From Barnesiella propionica (GTDB lineage Bacteria; Bacteroidota; Bacteroidia; Bacteroidales; Barnesiellaceae), in NCBI RefSeq assembly GCF_025567045.1, contig NZ_JAOQJK010000002.1, positions 310,001 through 374,000 of the forward strand: a stretch of 64,000 nt of DNA. The letters run 5' to 3'. Shown here piece after piece: positions 8,701 through 15,759 of the stretch; position 1 is the first letter of the stretch, and every line of letters starts with the position of its first letter. A model generated the notes under the pieces. It made no database searches. It was not told the DNA's origin and saw only the letters and a program-made list of their open reading frames with translations. Both the position numbers and the translations under genes were made by a program.

Positions 8701-9157
8701 CGTATCCATATATGAATTCATCGTCCACAGAAGAAACTAAAATACGTATCCGTTCTGTTTTCTTTTCCTTTTTATATTGGCTTTCCCGGATGTCATCGTG
8801 CTTGGTCTCCTGCAGACTTTGAGGAATTGTACCTCCTGTTAAATGATATATTGCTTGTGCCAAAGCTTGTATATCATTTTCTGTTTCGCTTTTGGAGGGA
8901 ATATATGTTCCTTTTATGGCCTGGCTGGCATGTATCCGCAGTTGTTGTAATTGCCGGGTAAGAAGTGGAGATAACTTATGTTTGTTACAGGTATAACTTA
9001 ATCGTGCAAAAAAAGTGGAAAAAGCAGGACCTTTTCCGTGTTCCGGATCTATGCAAAGCTGTTCCAGCAAAGAACGCATTCTGTAATATTTTTCGGGGAC
9101 ACTTTGTTTTTTATTTCTATATTCAAGTAATTCTTTATAATATGATTCCGGAGTCAT
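5777..9157 (-). CDS. Dna2-like fusion of a PD-(D/E)XK nuclease and a superfamily 1 helicase
   Basis: This 1126-residue protein combines a RecB/Cas4-type nuclease with a Upf1/Dna2-type helicase. The nuclease core lies at about residues 330-400 and shows GRMDF, then LIELKSGK, then the QxxxY element in YIQMLLYLE. The helicase part starts near residue 690 with Walker A GPPGSGKT. It continues with AYTNRAVDE, the motif II box IIDEASQ near residue 820, GDHKQLPAIV, KQGRMHPVIADFP, TPYRSQ, TVERYQGSQRD and NVALTRSRK. It probably unwinds and trims DNA (or RNA-DNA) ends in repair or replication. The cysteine set that holds a 4Fe-4S cluster in Cas4 and eukaryotic Dna2 is not visible around the nuclease. 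The gene is monocistronic. A role in defence is possible but nothing next to it supports this. Confidence 0.85.
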   Translation of the reverse strand: MTPESYYKELLEYRNKKQSVPEKYYRMRSLLEQLCIDPEHGKGPAFSTFFARLSYTCNKHKLSPLLTRQLQQLRIHASQAIKGTYIPSKSETENDIQALAQAIYHLTGGTIPQSLQETKHDDIRESQYKKEKKTERIRILVSSVDDEFIYGYDEALPSEKPVKVKYNIPSINIEFNESVKQIWPGCQINLIDVYFSEDNIYIPEIIITEPDYLLDISSLAECHKDYGNHPLNYILGLFMPKPNSSAIILGNFANQVLDTLLYAKKEEDISLYDIFTNTFHQYPLEFSTCKDLTYRDKESKFKDELRRQYHNIREIVFQTFQDPAYKIDRSKTIIEPAFICEKLGIQGRMDFLQDDYRCLIELKSGKANDFLGSIHSKENHYIQMLLYLEVLHYTLNIRPNQVKSYLLYSRYPLLFREKEAHNYLKKVLDIRNRIVSYLYRIGSEEKQAAQILNMICPETLNTRHLVSHYWDLYLKAPISAFRENINKLSELEKNYFISLLSFTAREHYLSKLQIREMDKNRDGSYWLDFEHKKENGDILYNLSVIEKSGSTGEPPSIRLSIPVYESIVLPNFRNGDSVILYLRENENDNVTNRQIFKGFIESISNKSVTVRLRYKQENPKILPQNGLYAIEHDSPDTSFNTIYRGLYTFCTANQDRKDLLLNQRSPAFTKNRHLSKDYGNKDLNRILEKSLQADDFFLLIGPPGSGKTSIALQSMVMELRSNTSCNILLLAYTNRAVDEICRAIEEITPRCEYIRIGSELSCEEAYRRHLIEKVIGRCSTREEVKECINSHHIFIGTITAISSRSELFGLLHFNVAIIDEASQILEPHLLPILCARNPDGNNAIEKFILIGDHKQLPAIVLQNPKESESKNPLLNDIGLYDRRNSLFERLYNIHKGTESPVWDMLRKQGRMHPVIADFPNKEFYNGLLSPVPTAHQRENILFNIYDNQNPLQRLLAVQRLIFIPSEEDLTDRTHKTNYSEARITTNILNTIYDLYRQNNQPFIPEKSVGIITPYRSQIALIRQEIEKLNIPELNNLTIDTVERYQGSQRDIIIYSFSVNKTYQIDMLSNILYEGEKAIDRKLNVALTRSRKQIIITGNPDILRYSPIYNRLLEYISEHGSYTPIPL

Positions 9158-9177
9158 TTCAAGGTGTTTATATATTG

Positions 9178-9185
9178 CAAATATA
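9178..9185 (-). promoter_or_regulatory. -7 box of the helicase gene
   Basis: On the minus strand this reads TATATTTG, a perfect TAnnTTTG box, about 20 bases before the ATG at 9157. No convincing -33 element is present at 19 bases. Confidence 0.45.
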
Positions 9186-9442
9186 AATATATATTACAAT
9201 GATTTATTGCGAATATAATTATTTAGTTATTAATTATGTGTATTCGCATAGATGCAAATATGTTTTTTATTAATTACATTTTAAAAATAATCAAAAGATT
9301 TTTAGATATTTACTTATACGATTTAGTGTAAGAGTTTAAATAATTGAGTGGTTCTCTGTGAAATTATATATTGGTTTGAGAATATGGAATAAATCTCTTT
9401 TTAGATAGTCATGTATAGGAGATATAGAACCAGTAAGGGTAT
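9186..9442. other. AT-rich intergenic stretch without a visible gene
   Basis: The sequence between the helicase promoter and the ribosomal operon terminator is very AT-rich. I see no open frame with coding character, no tRNA and no strong hairpin in it. Confidence 0.5.
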
Positions 9443-9476
9443 AAAAAAACTCCGAAAATTTTTCGGAGTTTTTTTT
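9443..9476 (-). terminator. Terminator of the rpsF-rpsR-rplI operon
   Basis: ACTCCGAAAA and its complement form a perfect stem between runs of A and T. On the minus strand it ends in a long T run just after the rplI stop. Confidence 0.85.
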
Positions 9477-9490
9477 AGTATTTTGATGTT

Positions 9491-9934
9491 TTATTCAGAA
9501 ACAACTTCAAACGGTATTTCTACACTAACTTCTTTATGAAGCTTTACAACTGCTTTATAAGATCCAACTTCTTTTACAGCCTCTTTGATTATAATCTGTT
9601 TACGATCAACGTTATGGCCTAATTTTTCAAGAGCTTCAGCGATTTGTATATTGTTTACAGAACCGAAAATAGTACCAGTAGAACTGGTTTTTGCTCCTAT
9701 AGTGAGAGTTATGCCTTCCAGTTTAGCTGCGGCTTCCTGAGCATCTGCTTTGATCTTTTCAAGTTTATGAGCACGTTGTTTCAGGTTTTCTTCCAACATT
9801 TTCAATGCAGAAGGAGTTGCAATTACAGCTTTTCCCTGAGGTATAAGGTAGTTACGGCCGTAACCGCTTTTTACGTTTACTACGTCGTCTTTATAGCCCA
9901 GATTTACGATATCTTCTTTTAAAATTACTTGCAT
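9491..9934 (-). CDS. rplI: 50S ribosomal protein bL9
   Basis: The 147-residue protein has the usual length of bL9 and its N-terminal RNA-binding domain with the signature [20 protein letters not shown] and the following [10 protein letters not shown] long linker helix (residues 40-75, rich in A, K and E) and a C-terminal domain follow. It binds 23S rRNA at the L1 stalk base. It is the last gene of the operon. An unusually strong Shine-Dalgarno sequence, AAGGAGG (minus-strand reading of 9944-9950), stands 9 bases before the ATG. This is notable because Bacteroidetes genes mostly lack such sites. Confidence 0.97.
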   Translation of the reverse strand: MQVILKEDIVNLGYKDDVVNVKSGYGRNYLIPQGKAVIATPSALKMLEENLKQRAHKLEKIKADAQEAAAKLEGITLTIGAKTSSTGTIFGSVNNIQIAEALEKLGHNVDRKQIIIKEAVKEVGSYKAVVKLHKEVSVEIPFEVVSE

Positions 9935-9957
9935 TCTTAATTTCCTCCTTCGTTTAA

Positions 9958-10227
9958 TTATTTCATCAAATCAGTTACATAAGGAAGCAACGCTAAATGA
10001 CGAGCTCTTTTTACAGCTTGTGCAATACGACGTTGAAACTTCAAGGAAGTACCCGTGATACGGCGAGGTAGTATTTTACCTTGTTCGTTCAGGAATTTCT
10101 TTAAAAATTCAGGATCTTTGTAATCGATATACTTGATACCGCTTTTTTTAAAGCGACAATATTTTTTCTTTTTGATGTCCACCGAGGGAGGAGTTAAATA
10201 TCTGATTTCAGATTGTGCTTGTGCCAT
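9958..10227 (-). CDS. rpsR: 30S ribosomal protein bS18
   Basis: At 89 residues this matches bS18. The basic core includes [17 protein letters not shown] and [17 protein letters not shown], followed by [12 protein letters not shown]. In the 30S platform bS18 pairs with bS6, whose gene lies 3 bases upstream. A Shine-Dalgarno sequence AAAGGAGA lies within the last codons of rpsF, 9 bases before this start. Confidence 0.97.
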   Translation of the reverse strand: MAQAQSEIRYLTPPSVDIKKKKYCRFKKSGIKYIDYKDPEFLKKFLNEQGKILPRRITGTSLKFQRRIAQAVKRARHLALLPYVTDLMK

Positions 10228-10230
10228 TGC

Positions 10231-10587
10231 TTAATTCTCCTTTACTTCTTCTTTTGTTGATGATTTAACACTTCTTCTTTTTGCAGCGTATTCTGCAGCA
10301 TACTTATCCATCTTGAATACCAAGAAACGGATTACTCGTTCGTCGCGACGGAAATTGATCTCCAATTTTTCAATGACAGACGGTTCTGCGTTAAACTCCA
10401 AGAGGTTGTAAAAACCAGTTGTTTTTTTCTGGATAGGATAAGCTAGTTTGCGTAATCCCCAGTTTTCTTCGTTCACAATTTCGGCTCCTTGTTCAACCAA
10501 AATAGCTTTGAATTTGTCTACCGCTTCCTTCATCTGTACATCAGATAAAACGGGAGTTAAAATGAAAACGGTTTCGTAATGATTCAT
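10231..10587 (-). CDS. rpsF: 30S ribosomal protein bS6
   Basis: The 118-residue protein has the bS6 ferredoxin-like fold signature, from [16 protein letters not shown] through [19 protein letters not shown] to [17 protein letters not shown]. It ends in a charged tail. It is the first gene of the operon and binds 16S rRNA together with bS18. In other bacteria the bS6-bS18 pair represses its own operon through a leader RNA; I could not identify a convincing leader of that type here. Confidence 0.97.
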   Translation of the reverse strand: MNHYETVFILTPVLSDVQMKEAVDKFKAILVEQGAEIVNEENWGLRKLAYPIQKKTTGFYNLLEFNAEPSVIEKLEINFRRDERVIRFLVFKMDKYAAEYAAKRRSVKSSTKEEVKEN

Positions 10588-10632
10588 ACTCGTTTAATTT
10601 AACTTGTTAGTGTAATTTTTTCAATTGCGGTG

Positions 10633-10663
10633 CAAAGTTAATGATTATAATTTAACTTACAAT
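10633..10663 (-). promoter_or_regulatory. Promoter of the rpsF operon
   Basis: On the minus strand ATTG (10663-10660), exactly 19 bases, and TAACTTTG (10640-10633) match the Bacteroidetes promoter pattern well. The leader to the rpsF ATG is about 40 bases. Confidence 0.7.
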
Positions 10664-10975
10664 GTTTTTTCAGGCATTTTTTATCTCGTTAATATGGATA
10701 AAGCGGATAGAGTGAATGATGAGGTGAGAAATAACTGTATTTTGTCGGTATAAAACAGAGTGATGGGAGTCGGAAGTGTAGTGGTTCGTTCTATTACTGA
10801 GAACTGTGCGAAGTCTGTAATTCGCATAACGCAATGAAAGATGATTGTGATAAGGAAAATGGCTTTTGTAAAAAGCAATAAATAATCTATAGCCGCAAAA
10901 TAGAAAGTTCTTAATTTATATTATAATAGTTCGATTTTATAGTTGTCGGGTGAACTATATGTCATGAAATTGTTT
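10664..10975. other. Divergent intergenic region between rpsF and the MarR gene
   Basis: Apart from the promoters at its two edges I see no gene, RNA or repeat in this stretch. A 65-codon open frame on the minus strand at 10681-10878 lacks coding character. Confidence 0.5.
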
Positions 10976-11000
10976 TATATTTGTATCGTTGTTTAAACAA
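10976..11000 (+). promoter_or_regulatory. -7 box and candidate MarR operator
   Basis: TATATTTG at 10976-10983 is a perfect -7 box. Six bases later 10989-11000 is a perfect 12-base palindrome, TTGTTTAAACAA, covering the expected transcription start of the MarR gene (ATG at 11012). MarR proteins commonly bind such palindromes to repress themselves. Confidence 0.5.
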
Positions 11001-11011
11001 TTATTGTATTT

Positions 11012-11467
11012 ATGAATCTTGAACAGTTTAATCCCGAAATGCTTTTTGCTATAGTGAGCGGGAAATTGTCGGCAGCTATTAACAGGCAGTTGTATAGAAG
11101 TTTTAGGAAATCGGGAGTGGATATTACCCCCGAACAATGGACGGTATTGTATTATTTATGGTCTAAGGATGGAGTCACTCAACAGGAACTTTGTAATGTA
11201 ACTTTTAAGGATAAACCGAGTATGACTCGTCTTATTGATAATTTGGAAAAGCAAAGTCTGGTTGTCAGGAGTCCGGGTGTCTCGGACAGACGCATCAATA
11301 TCATACATTTGACCGAAACAGGCAAAAATCTGGAAAATGAGGCAAAACCTATTGTACAGGATATAATGAAAAAAGCGCTTGACGGGTTAGATGAAAAAGA
11401 TGTTGAAGTCGGATTTGTTTTGCTTACCAGAGTGTTTAATAATCTTAAAACAGCTCTTGATGATTAA
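11012..11467 (+). CDS. MarR-family transcriptional regulator
   Basis: The 151-residue protein has the MarR winged helix. The recognition helix region includes QQELCNVTFKDKPSMTRLI, and the wing contains the family motif SDRRINIIHLTETG (D-R-R). Terminal helices form the dimer interface. MarR proteins are small-molecule or oxidant-responsive repressors of the cytoplasm. The next gene, an exported hydrolase, starts 4 bases after this stop, so the two form an operon. A palindrome at the promoter suggests autoregulation. Confidence 0.9.
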   Translation: MNLEQFNPEMLFAIVSGKLSAAINRQLYRSFRKSGVDITPEQWTVLYYLWSKDGVTQQELCNVTFKDKPSMTRLIDNLEKQSLVVRSPGVSDRRINIIHLTETGKNLENEAKPIVQDIMKKALDGLDEKDVEVGFVLLTRVFNNLKTALDD

Positions 11468-11471
11468 TTAT

Positions 11472-12482
11472 ATGAAACGTATATTTGGCGTTATCTTATG
11501 TTTGTGGGTGCTGGTTATCGGAGCGCAGGCCCAATATCGTACAGATATCCTGGCACATGGTTTCGAGCAACGGACTTTATCTATGCCGGATGATTATAAC
11601 GGTAAAGTTGAAGCAACTCTCATACGCCGGTTGTCGGAGTGCAAAACGAGCCGTGCATTACTGTATGTGCATGGTTATAACGATTATTTTTTTCAGCGCA
11701 ATTTAGGAGAGATATTTAATGATTCCTGTTTCAATTTCTATGCGGTAGACCTTCGGAAATACGGGCGTTCTTTACTTCCCGGACAAACTCCTTTCGAGGT
11801 AAGAGATTTGAGTGAGTATTTTGCCGATATTGATGCAGCAATACATATTATAAAAGAAGAAGGTAATTCTGAAATAATTTTGATGGGACACTCCACAGGA
11901 GGGCTCATAACCTCGTTATATTGCGATAGATATAAGAATGATTTGCCGGTACAGGGGCTGGTGCTGAATAGTCCTTTTCTGGATATGAACCAGGGTTGGT
12001 TTAAAGAAAAAATATTGATACCTGTTGTTTCTTTTTGGGGTAAATTTAATAAAGGGACAAAGATCAGGCAAGGTACGTCAACGGCTTATGCGGAGAGTTT
12101 ATTGAAAAAATATCATGGTGAATGGGATTATAATACCCATTGGAAATTCATGATTTCTCCATCTGTTACATCAGGATGGATCCGGGCTATTCATTTGGGG
12201 CAGGTAAAAGTACATAAGGGATTGGATATTCCTTGTCCCGTATTAGTTCTGTTTTCCGACAAATCTGTATATGGCGATAATTGGACCCCTGAATTTCAAA
12301 AAGGAGATGCAGTTCTGGATGTTGGAGATATAGCAAAATACGGAAAATCATTAGGGCCTAAGGTTACGGAATTTGAGGTAAAAGACGGATTACACGATTT
12401 GATATTGTCGGGCAAAGAATCCCGAGAAGCGGTTTACCGGGAAATATTTCGTTGGATGAGAAATAATCATTTGGATTACTGA
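11472..12482 (+). CDS. Exported alpha/beta hydrolase
   Basis: I place the start at 11472, which gives 336 residues and a clear signal peptide (MKRIFGVILCLWVLVIGAQA). Upstream in-frame codons overlap the MarR gene. The fold is a serine hydrolase of the monoacylglycerol-lipase/lysophospholipase type. LLYVHGYNDYFFQ carries the oxyanion region, ILMGHSTGG (about residue 138) is the nucleophile elbow, the Asp lies in LVLFSDKS and the His in KDGLHDLIL. It probably cleaves lipid esters or peptides in the periplasm. Its place directly behind a MarR gene suggests regulation by a compound it handles. The substrate is unknown. Confidence 0.8.
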   Translation: MKRIFGVILCLWVLVIGAQAQYRTDILAHGFEQRTLSMPDDYNGKVEATLIRRLSECKTSRALLYVHGYNDYFFQRNLGEIFNDSCFNFYAVDLRKYGRSLLPGQTPFEVRDLSEYFADIDAAIHIIKEEGNSEIILMGHSTGGLITSLYCDRYKNDLPVQGLVLNSPFLDMNQGWFKEKILIPVVSFWGKFNKGTKIRQGTSTAYAESLLKKYHGEWDYNTHWKFMISPSVTSGWIRAIHLGQVKVHKGLDIPCPVLVLFSDKSVYGDNWTPEFQKGDAVLDVGDIAKYGKSLGPKVTEFEVKDGLHDLILSGKESREAVYREIFRWMRNNHLDY

Positions 12483-12505
12483 ATCGTTTATGATATTGCA
12501 AGAAT

Positions 12506-12535
12506 AAAAAGGGCGTAATTTTTTACGCTTTTTTA
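12506..12535. terminator. Terminator after the MarR-hydrolase operon
   Basis: GCGTAA at 12513-12518 pairs with TTACGC at 12523-12528, extended by G-T pairs and flanking A and T runs. It may act in both directions. Confidence 0.7.
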
Positions 12536-12572
12536 TTAAAATGATTATATGATATTGAAATTATCTGATAAT

Positions 12573-13418
12573 TTATTTTTCACCTGCCTTTTGTTCCATA
12601 TCTGTAATCTGCCGGTTTACTATTTCGATCGTTTTTTCATTTAATAATTTTTCCCGTTTTAGATCTTCGGTTATTTTCATTAATAGGGTCAGGTCACGCG
12701 TCGCCTTGATCATTTGTTTGGTAGGCATATCCAAAGATAAAATATATTTTTTCCCTCCTTTATAAGTAATTAAAACGGGACTTTTCATATTTTCAGAAAT
12801 GAGATTAACTATTTCGGTACATTGCCCGTCTTTATAAGTAACGATCTCGGTTACATGACCGTCATTTTTAAAACGATAATTATTTCCCCCATCGTAAGGA
12901 ATCCGAAATGTTTCTGCAAAGTTTTTATCCGCTAAATCGGCACGGACAAAAGTATGATTAAGCGGAACATTTCCGTAATATACACTGGATAATTGCATTT
13001 GTCCCGATTCGGTGACAAGGGCTCTTATCCGGCTGCTGTTTATTATTGTTTTTCCTTTTTGATTTTTGTATATATAATTGCCTTCTTCCTGATACTTTTC
13101 ATCTTTTTCCAGATAGAAATCTTTTTTCAGTGTTTCCAGTTCTTGTTGTCTTACCTGTAAAAGGCTGTCTATATATGTCAGGTTTCGTTGGCTTTCTTTT
13201 AGTTTTACCTGGCACATAAGCTGCATACCGGAACGTATCTGTTCAAAAGCTTTCGGATATAATATGCCGATGCTGTCTATAGCTGTCTTCGCTTCGGAAT
13301 AAGCCCCGTAGTCGAATAGTTGTTTGGCTTTCTGTAATTGCTGCGCGGCTTTTTCATTTTGGTTTCCGCACGAAATAATACTTGCGGAGAATAGTAATCC
13401 AAGTATAAATTTATTCAT
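12573..13418 (-). CDS. Lipoprotein of unknown function with an N-terminal coiled coil
   Basis: This 281-residue protein has a lipoprotein signal peptide ending in IISC at residue 17. Residues 22-125 are helical with a TPR-like beginning (QQLQKAKQLFDYGAYSEAK) and a coiled coil. The second half is beta-rich, and the last 30 residues are again charged and helical. I do not recognise a named family. It resembles other Bacteroidales lipoproteins in which a helical stalk precedes a beta domain. It lies 22 bases downstream of the relA stop on the same strand, so it may be read from the same transcript. Confidence 0.65.
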   Translation of the reverse strand: MNKFILGLLFSASIISCGNQNEKAAQQLQKAKQLFDYGAYSEAKTAIDSIGILYPKAFEQIRSGMQLMCQVKLKESQRNLTYIDSLLQVRQQELETLKKDFYLEKDEKYQEEGNYIYKNQKGKTIINSSRIRALVTESGQMQLSSVYYGNVPLNHTFVRADLADKNFAETFRIPYDGGNNYRFKNDGHVTEIVTYKDGQCTEIVNLISENMKSPVLITYKGGKKYILSLDMPTKQMIKATRDLTLLMKITEDLKREKLLNEKTIEIVNRQITDMEQKAGEK

Positions 13419-13440
13419 GGTGGCGAATTTATAAAAACGT

Positions 13441-15651
13441 TTATATTGATCCTCTTTGTACGTCTTTCACTCCTTTTACTGTTTTGAGCTTTTTAATCAG
13501 CCCGTTCAGTGCCGATAAATCATTTACGGTAACTGTGATATGGCCCTGGAACAGTCCGTCGTTAGAGTCTATAGAAATACTTCTCATCGCTACATTTTTC
13601 TCTTTTGAGATAATAGAAGTTATGTTGGTAACTATTCCTATATCGTCGTTTCCTACGACCCGGAGTACGGTTACATATTGCGAACCTTGTTTTCCCGACC
13701 AGCGTGCGTTAATGATGCGGTAACGAAAACGGCTGAACATTTGAGGTGCATTCGGACAATCTTTACGATGTACTTTTATGGTACCCTGGGTAGACACAAA
13801 ACCGAAAATATCATCTCCATAAATAGGATTGCAACATTTGGATAGAGTATAATCCACGCCTTTCAGATTACTTCCGATAACGAGTTCGTCCTCTTTTGTC
13901 TCGGATGTCAGAACATATTCTTCGGCTGTACGGGTTTCGAAAGTTTCTTCTTTTTCTTTCCCCATTTCCAGGTATTTCTCTATGATGTCATTGACATCGA
14001 GACGTTCCTCAGCCAGTTCCCGATAAAAATCTGTTACGGTTTTGTAACCTGTTTTTTTGATAAGACGCATGAGAATGGCATCATCCATCTCTATTTTCCG
14101 GTTCTTGAATCTTCGTTGCAGTAATTCTTTTCCGAATTCCGCTGCTTTATTTAAAGCTTCGTTCAGAGCCTGTTTTATTTTTATCCGCGTTTTGGAGGTG
14201 GTCGCGATATTTAACCAGTCCTGTTTTGGTGTCTGGGTGGGAGAAGTGAGAATTTCTATCGTATCGCCGCTTTTAAGCTGATATTTAATAGTCTGGTTTT
14301 TACCGTTCACTTTTCCGCCCACGCATTTACAGCCCAGTCTTGTATGTATGAGAAAGGCAAAATCAAGGATTGTAGCCCCCAATGGCAATTTGTATAAGTC
14401 TCCCTTAGGTGTAAAGACAAAGACTTCCTTGTCATATAGGTCCATACGGAAATCTTTCATTAGTTCCAATGGACCAGAGTCTGCCGTTTCAAGAACTTCC
14501 CGGACATTGTTCATCCAATCGTCCAGTCCCTTTTCACTTTTTAGTCCTTTATACTTCCAGTGCGCAGCCAATCCCCGTTCTGCGATCTCGTCCATTCGCT
14601 TGGTGCGTATCTGCACTTCGACCCATCGGTTTTCAGCCCATACGGTTATATGTAGCGATTCATAACCGTTTGATTTAGGGATGGAAAGCCAGTCTTTCAG
14701 ACGTTTTGGATTTGGCTGATACATATCCGTAATAATGGAATATACTTGCCAGCATTCGGCTTTTTCGTGTTCCGTAGGAGTATCCAGCACTACACGGATG
14801 GCAAAAAGGTCGTATATATCTTTAAGCTCCGCTTTTTGTTTCTTCATCTTGTTCCAGATGGAGAATATGGATTTTGTGCGGCCTTTTATTTCAAATGAAA
14901 GACCCGCTTCTTCCAGTTTTTTTTGGATAGGAGCTATGAAATCTGCAATAAACCGGTCTCTTTCTCTTTTGGTCGCATTGAGTTCATGAGCTATTTTCGA
15001 GAATGTTTCCCGGTTGGTATATTTAAGAGAAAGATCTTCCAGTTCCGATTTGATACCATATAATCCCAGACGATGAGATAGTGGTGCATATAAATATGAA
15101 GCTTCGCAGGCCACATCATACCGAAATTTTTCGTTCGGATGATGGTTAATCATTCTCATGACGCAAAGCCTGTCTGCGATCATTATGATAATAACCCGTA
15201 CATCTTCGGCGAAAGTAAGCAGAAGTTTCCTGAAATTATCACTTTCGACTGCTGCTTGTTTTGCGTACAGGCTTTTTGCTTTCATGAGGCCCCGGATAAT
15301 TTTTGTAATATCTTCGCCGAATTCTTGTTCTATCTCTTCTATTGACATGAATTCGGAAACGACCAGGTTATATACCAGTACAGATACCAGCATACTTCTT
15401 TCGTAACCTACTTTTTGGGCTAAAATCAGAGCTGTGTTTATATTGCGCAAAGCCGGATTCAATCCATGTTTATCTCGTTGATAATGGCCAGTTTTTACCG
15501 CTTCGCTAATCAGTTTCCTGATGTGGGTAAAATCTTCCTGCGTTGACACGTTACGGGTGCAACGGCATAGTTCCCGGTAACTGTTCAGGAAAGTATTTTT
15601 TTCTTCTTCGGTAAAGTAGTTGTTACTTGCCATAATATCTCTTTCTTTCAT
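13441..15651 (-). CDS. relA: RelA/SpoT-family (p)ppGpp synthetase with a degenerate hydrolase domain
   Basis: The 736-residue protein has the long RSH layout: an HD-type domain (residues 40-200), the synthetase (about 235-365), TGS (about 400-460) and a C-terminal ACT domain (about 660-735). The synthetase is intact, with GRTKSIFSIWNKMKKQK, IYDLFAIRVV, IPKSNGYESLHITV and VEVQIRTKRMDEIAERG. The hydrolase site is lost. The expected HDxxED is YNLVVSE, the first His of the metal site is absent, and the usual ADRLHNMRT is ADRLCVMRM. The enzyme should therefore make but not break (p)ppGpp, so a second RSH enzyme elsewhere must do the hydrolysis. A start at 15633 (MASNNYF) is an alternative that would remove six residues. 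Confidence 0.9.
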   Translation of the reverse strand: MKERDIMASNNYFTEEEKNTFLNSYRELCRCTRNVSTQEDFTHIRKLISEAVKTGHYQRDKHGLNPALRNINTALILAQKVGYERSMLVSVLVYNLVVSEFMSIEEIEQEFGEDITKIIRGLMKAKSLYAKQAAVESDNFRKLLLTFAEDVRVIIIMIADRLCVMRMINHHPNEKFRYDVACEASYLYAPLSHRLGLYGIKSELEDLSLKYTNRETFSKIAHELNATKRERDRFIADFIAPIQKKLEEAGLSFEIKGRTKSIFSIWNKMKKQKAELKDIYDLFAIRVVLDTPTEHEKAECWQVYSIITDMYQPNPKRLKDWLSIPKSNGYESLHITVWAENRWVEVQIRTKRMDEIAERGLAAHWKYKGLKSEKGLDDWMNNVREVLETADSGPLELMKDFRMDLYDKEVFVFTPKGDLYKLPLGATILDFAFLIHTRLGCKCVGGKVNGKNQTIKYQLKSGDTIEILTSPTQTPKQDWLNIATTSKTRIKIKQALNEALNKAAEFGKELLQRRFKNRKIEMDDAILMRLIKKTGYKTVTDFYRELAEERLDVNDIIEKYLEMGKEKEETFETRTAEEYVLTSETKEDELVIGSNLKGVDYTLSKCCNPIYGDDIFGFVSTQGTIKVHRKDCPNAPQMFSRFRYRIINARWSGKQGSQYVTVLRVVGNDDIGIVTNITSIISKEKNVAMRSISIDSNDGLFQGHITVTVNDLSALNGLIKKLKTVKGVKDVQRGSI

Positions 15652-15759
15652 GAAATATGCATCAAATATATATTTTTTCTCTTAAATGAGTATGAAAATT
15701 AAGAGCTTTTATGTAGATTTGAATGCTTATTTTAACTTTAATCATAATTAATATATATC

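Noticed and set aside
10588..10640. bS6-bS18 autoregulatory leader in front of rpsF
   Set aside because: A short CCG-containing hairpin can be drawn, but it overlaps the promoter box and the leader is too short and weakly paired for a safe call.
10681..10878. Open frame on the minus strand upstream of rpsF
   Set aside because: Low complexity, no promoter or family likeness, and it lies in a region with no coding signal.
12573..15651. Several 60-100-codon frames opposite relA
   Set aside because: All are antisense shadows of the synthetase gene.
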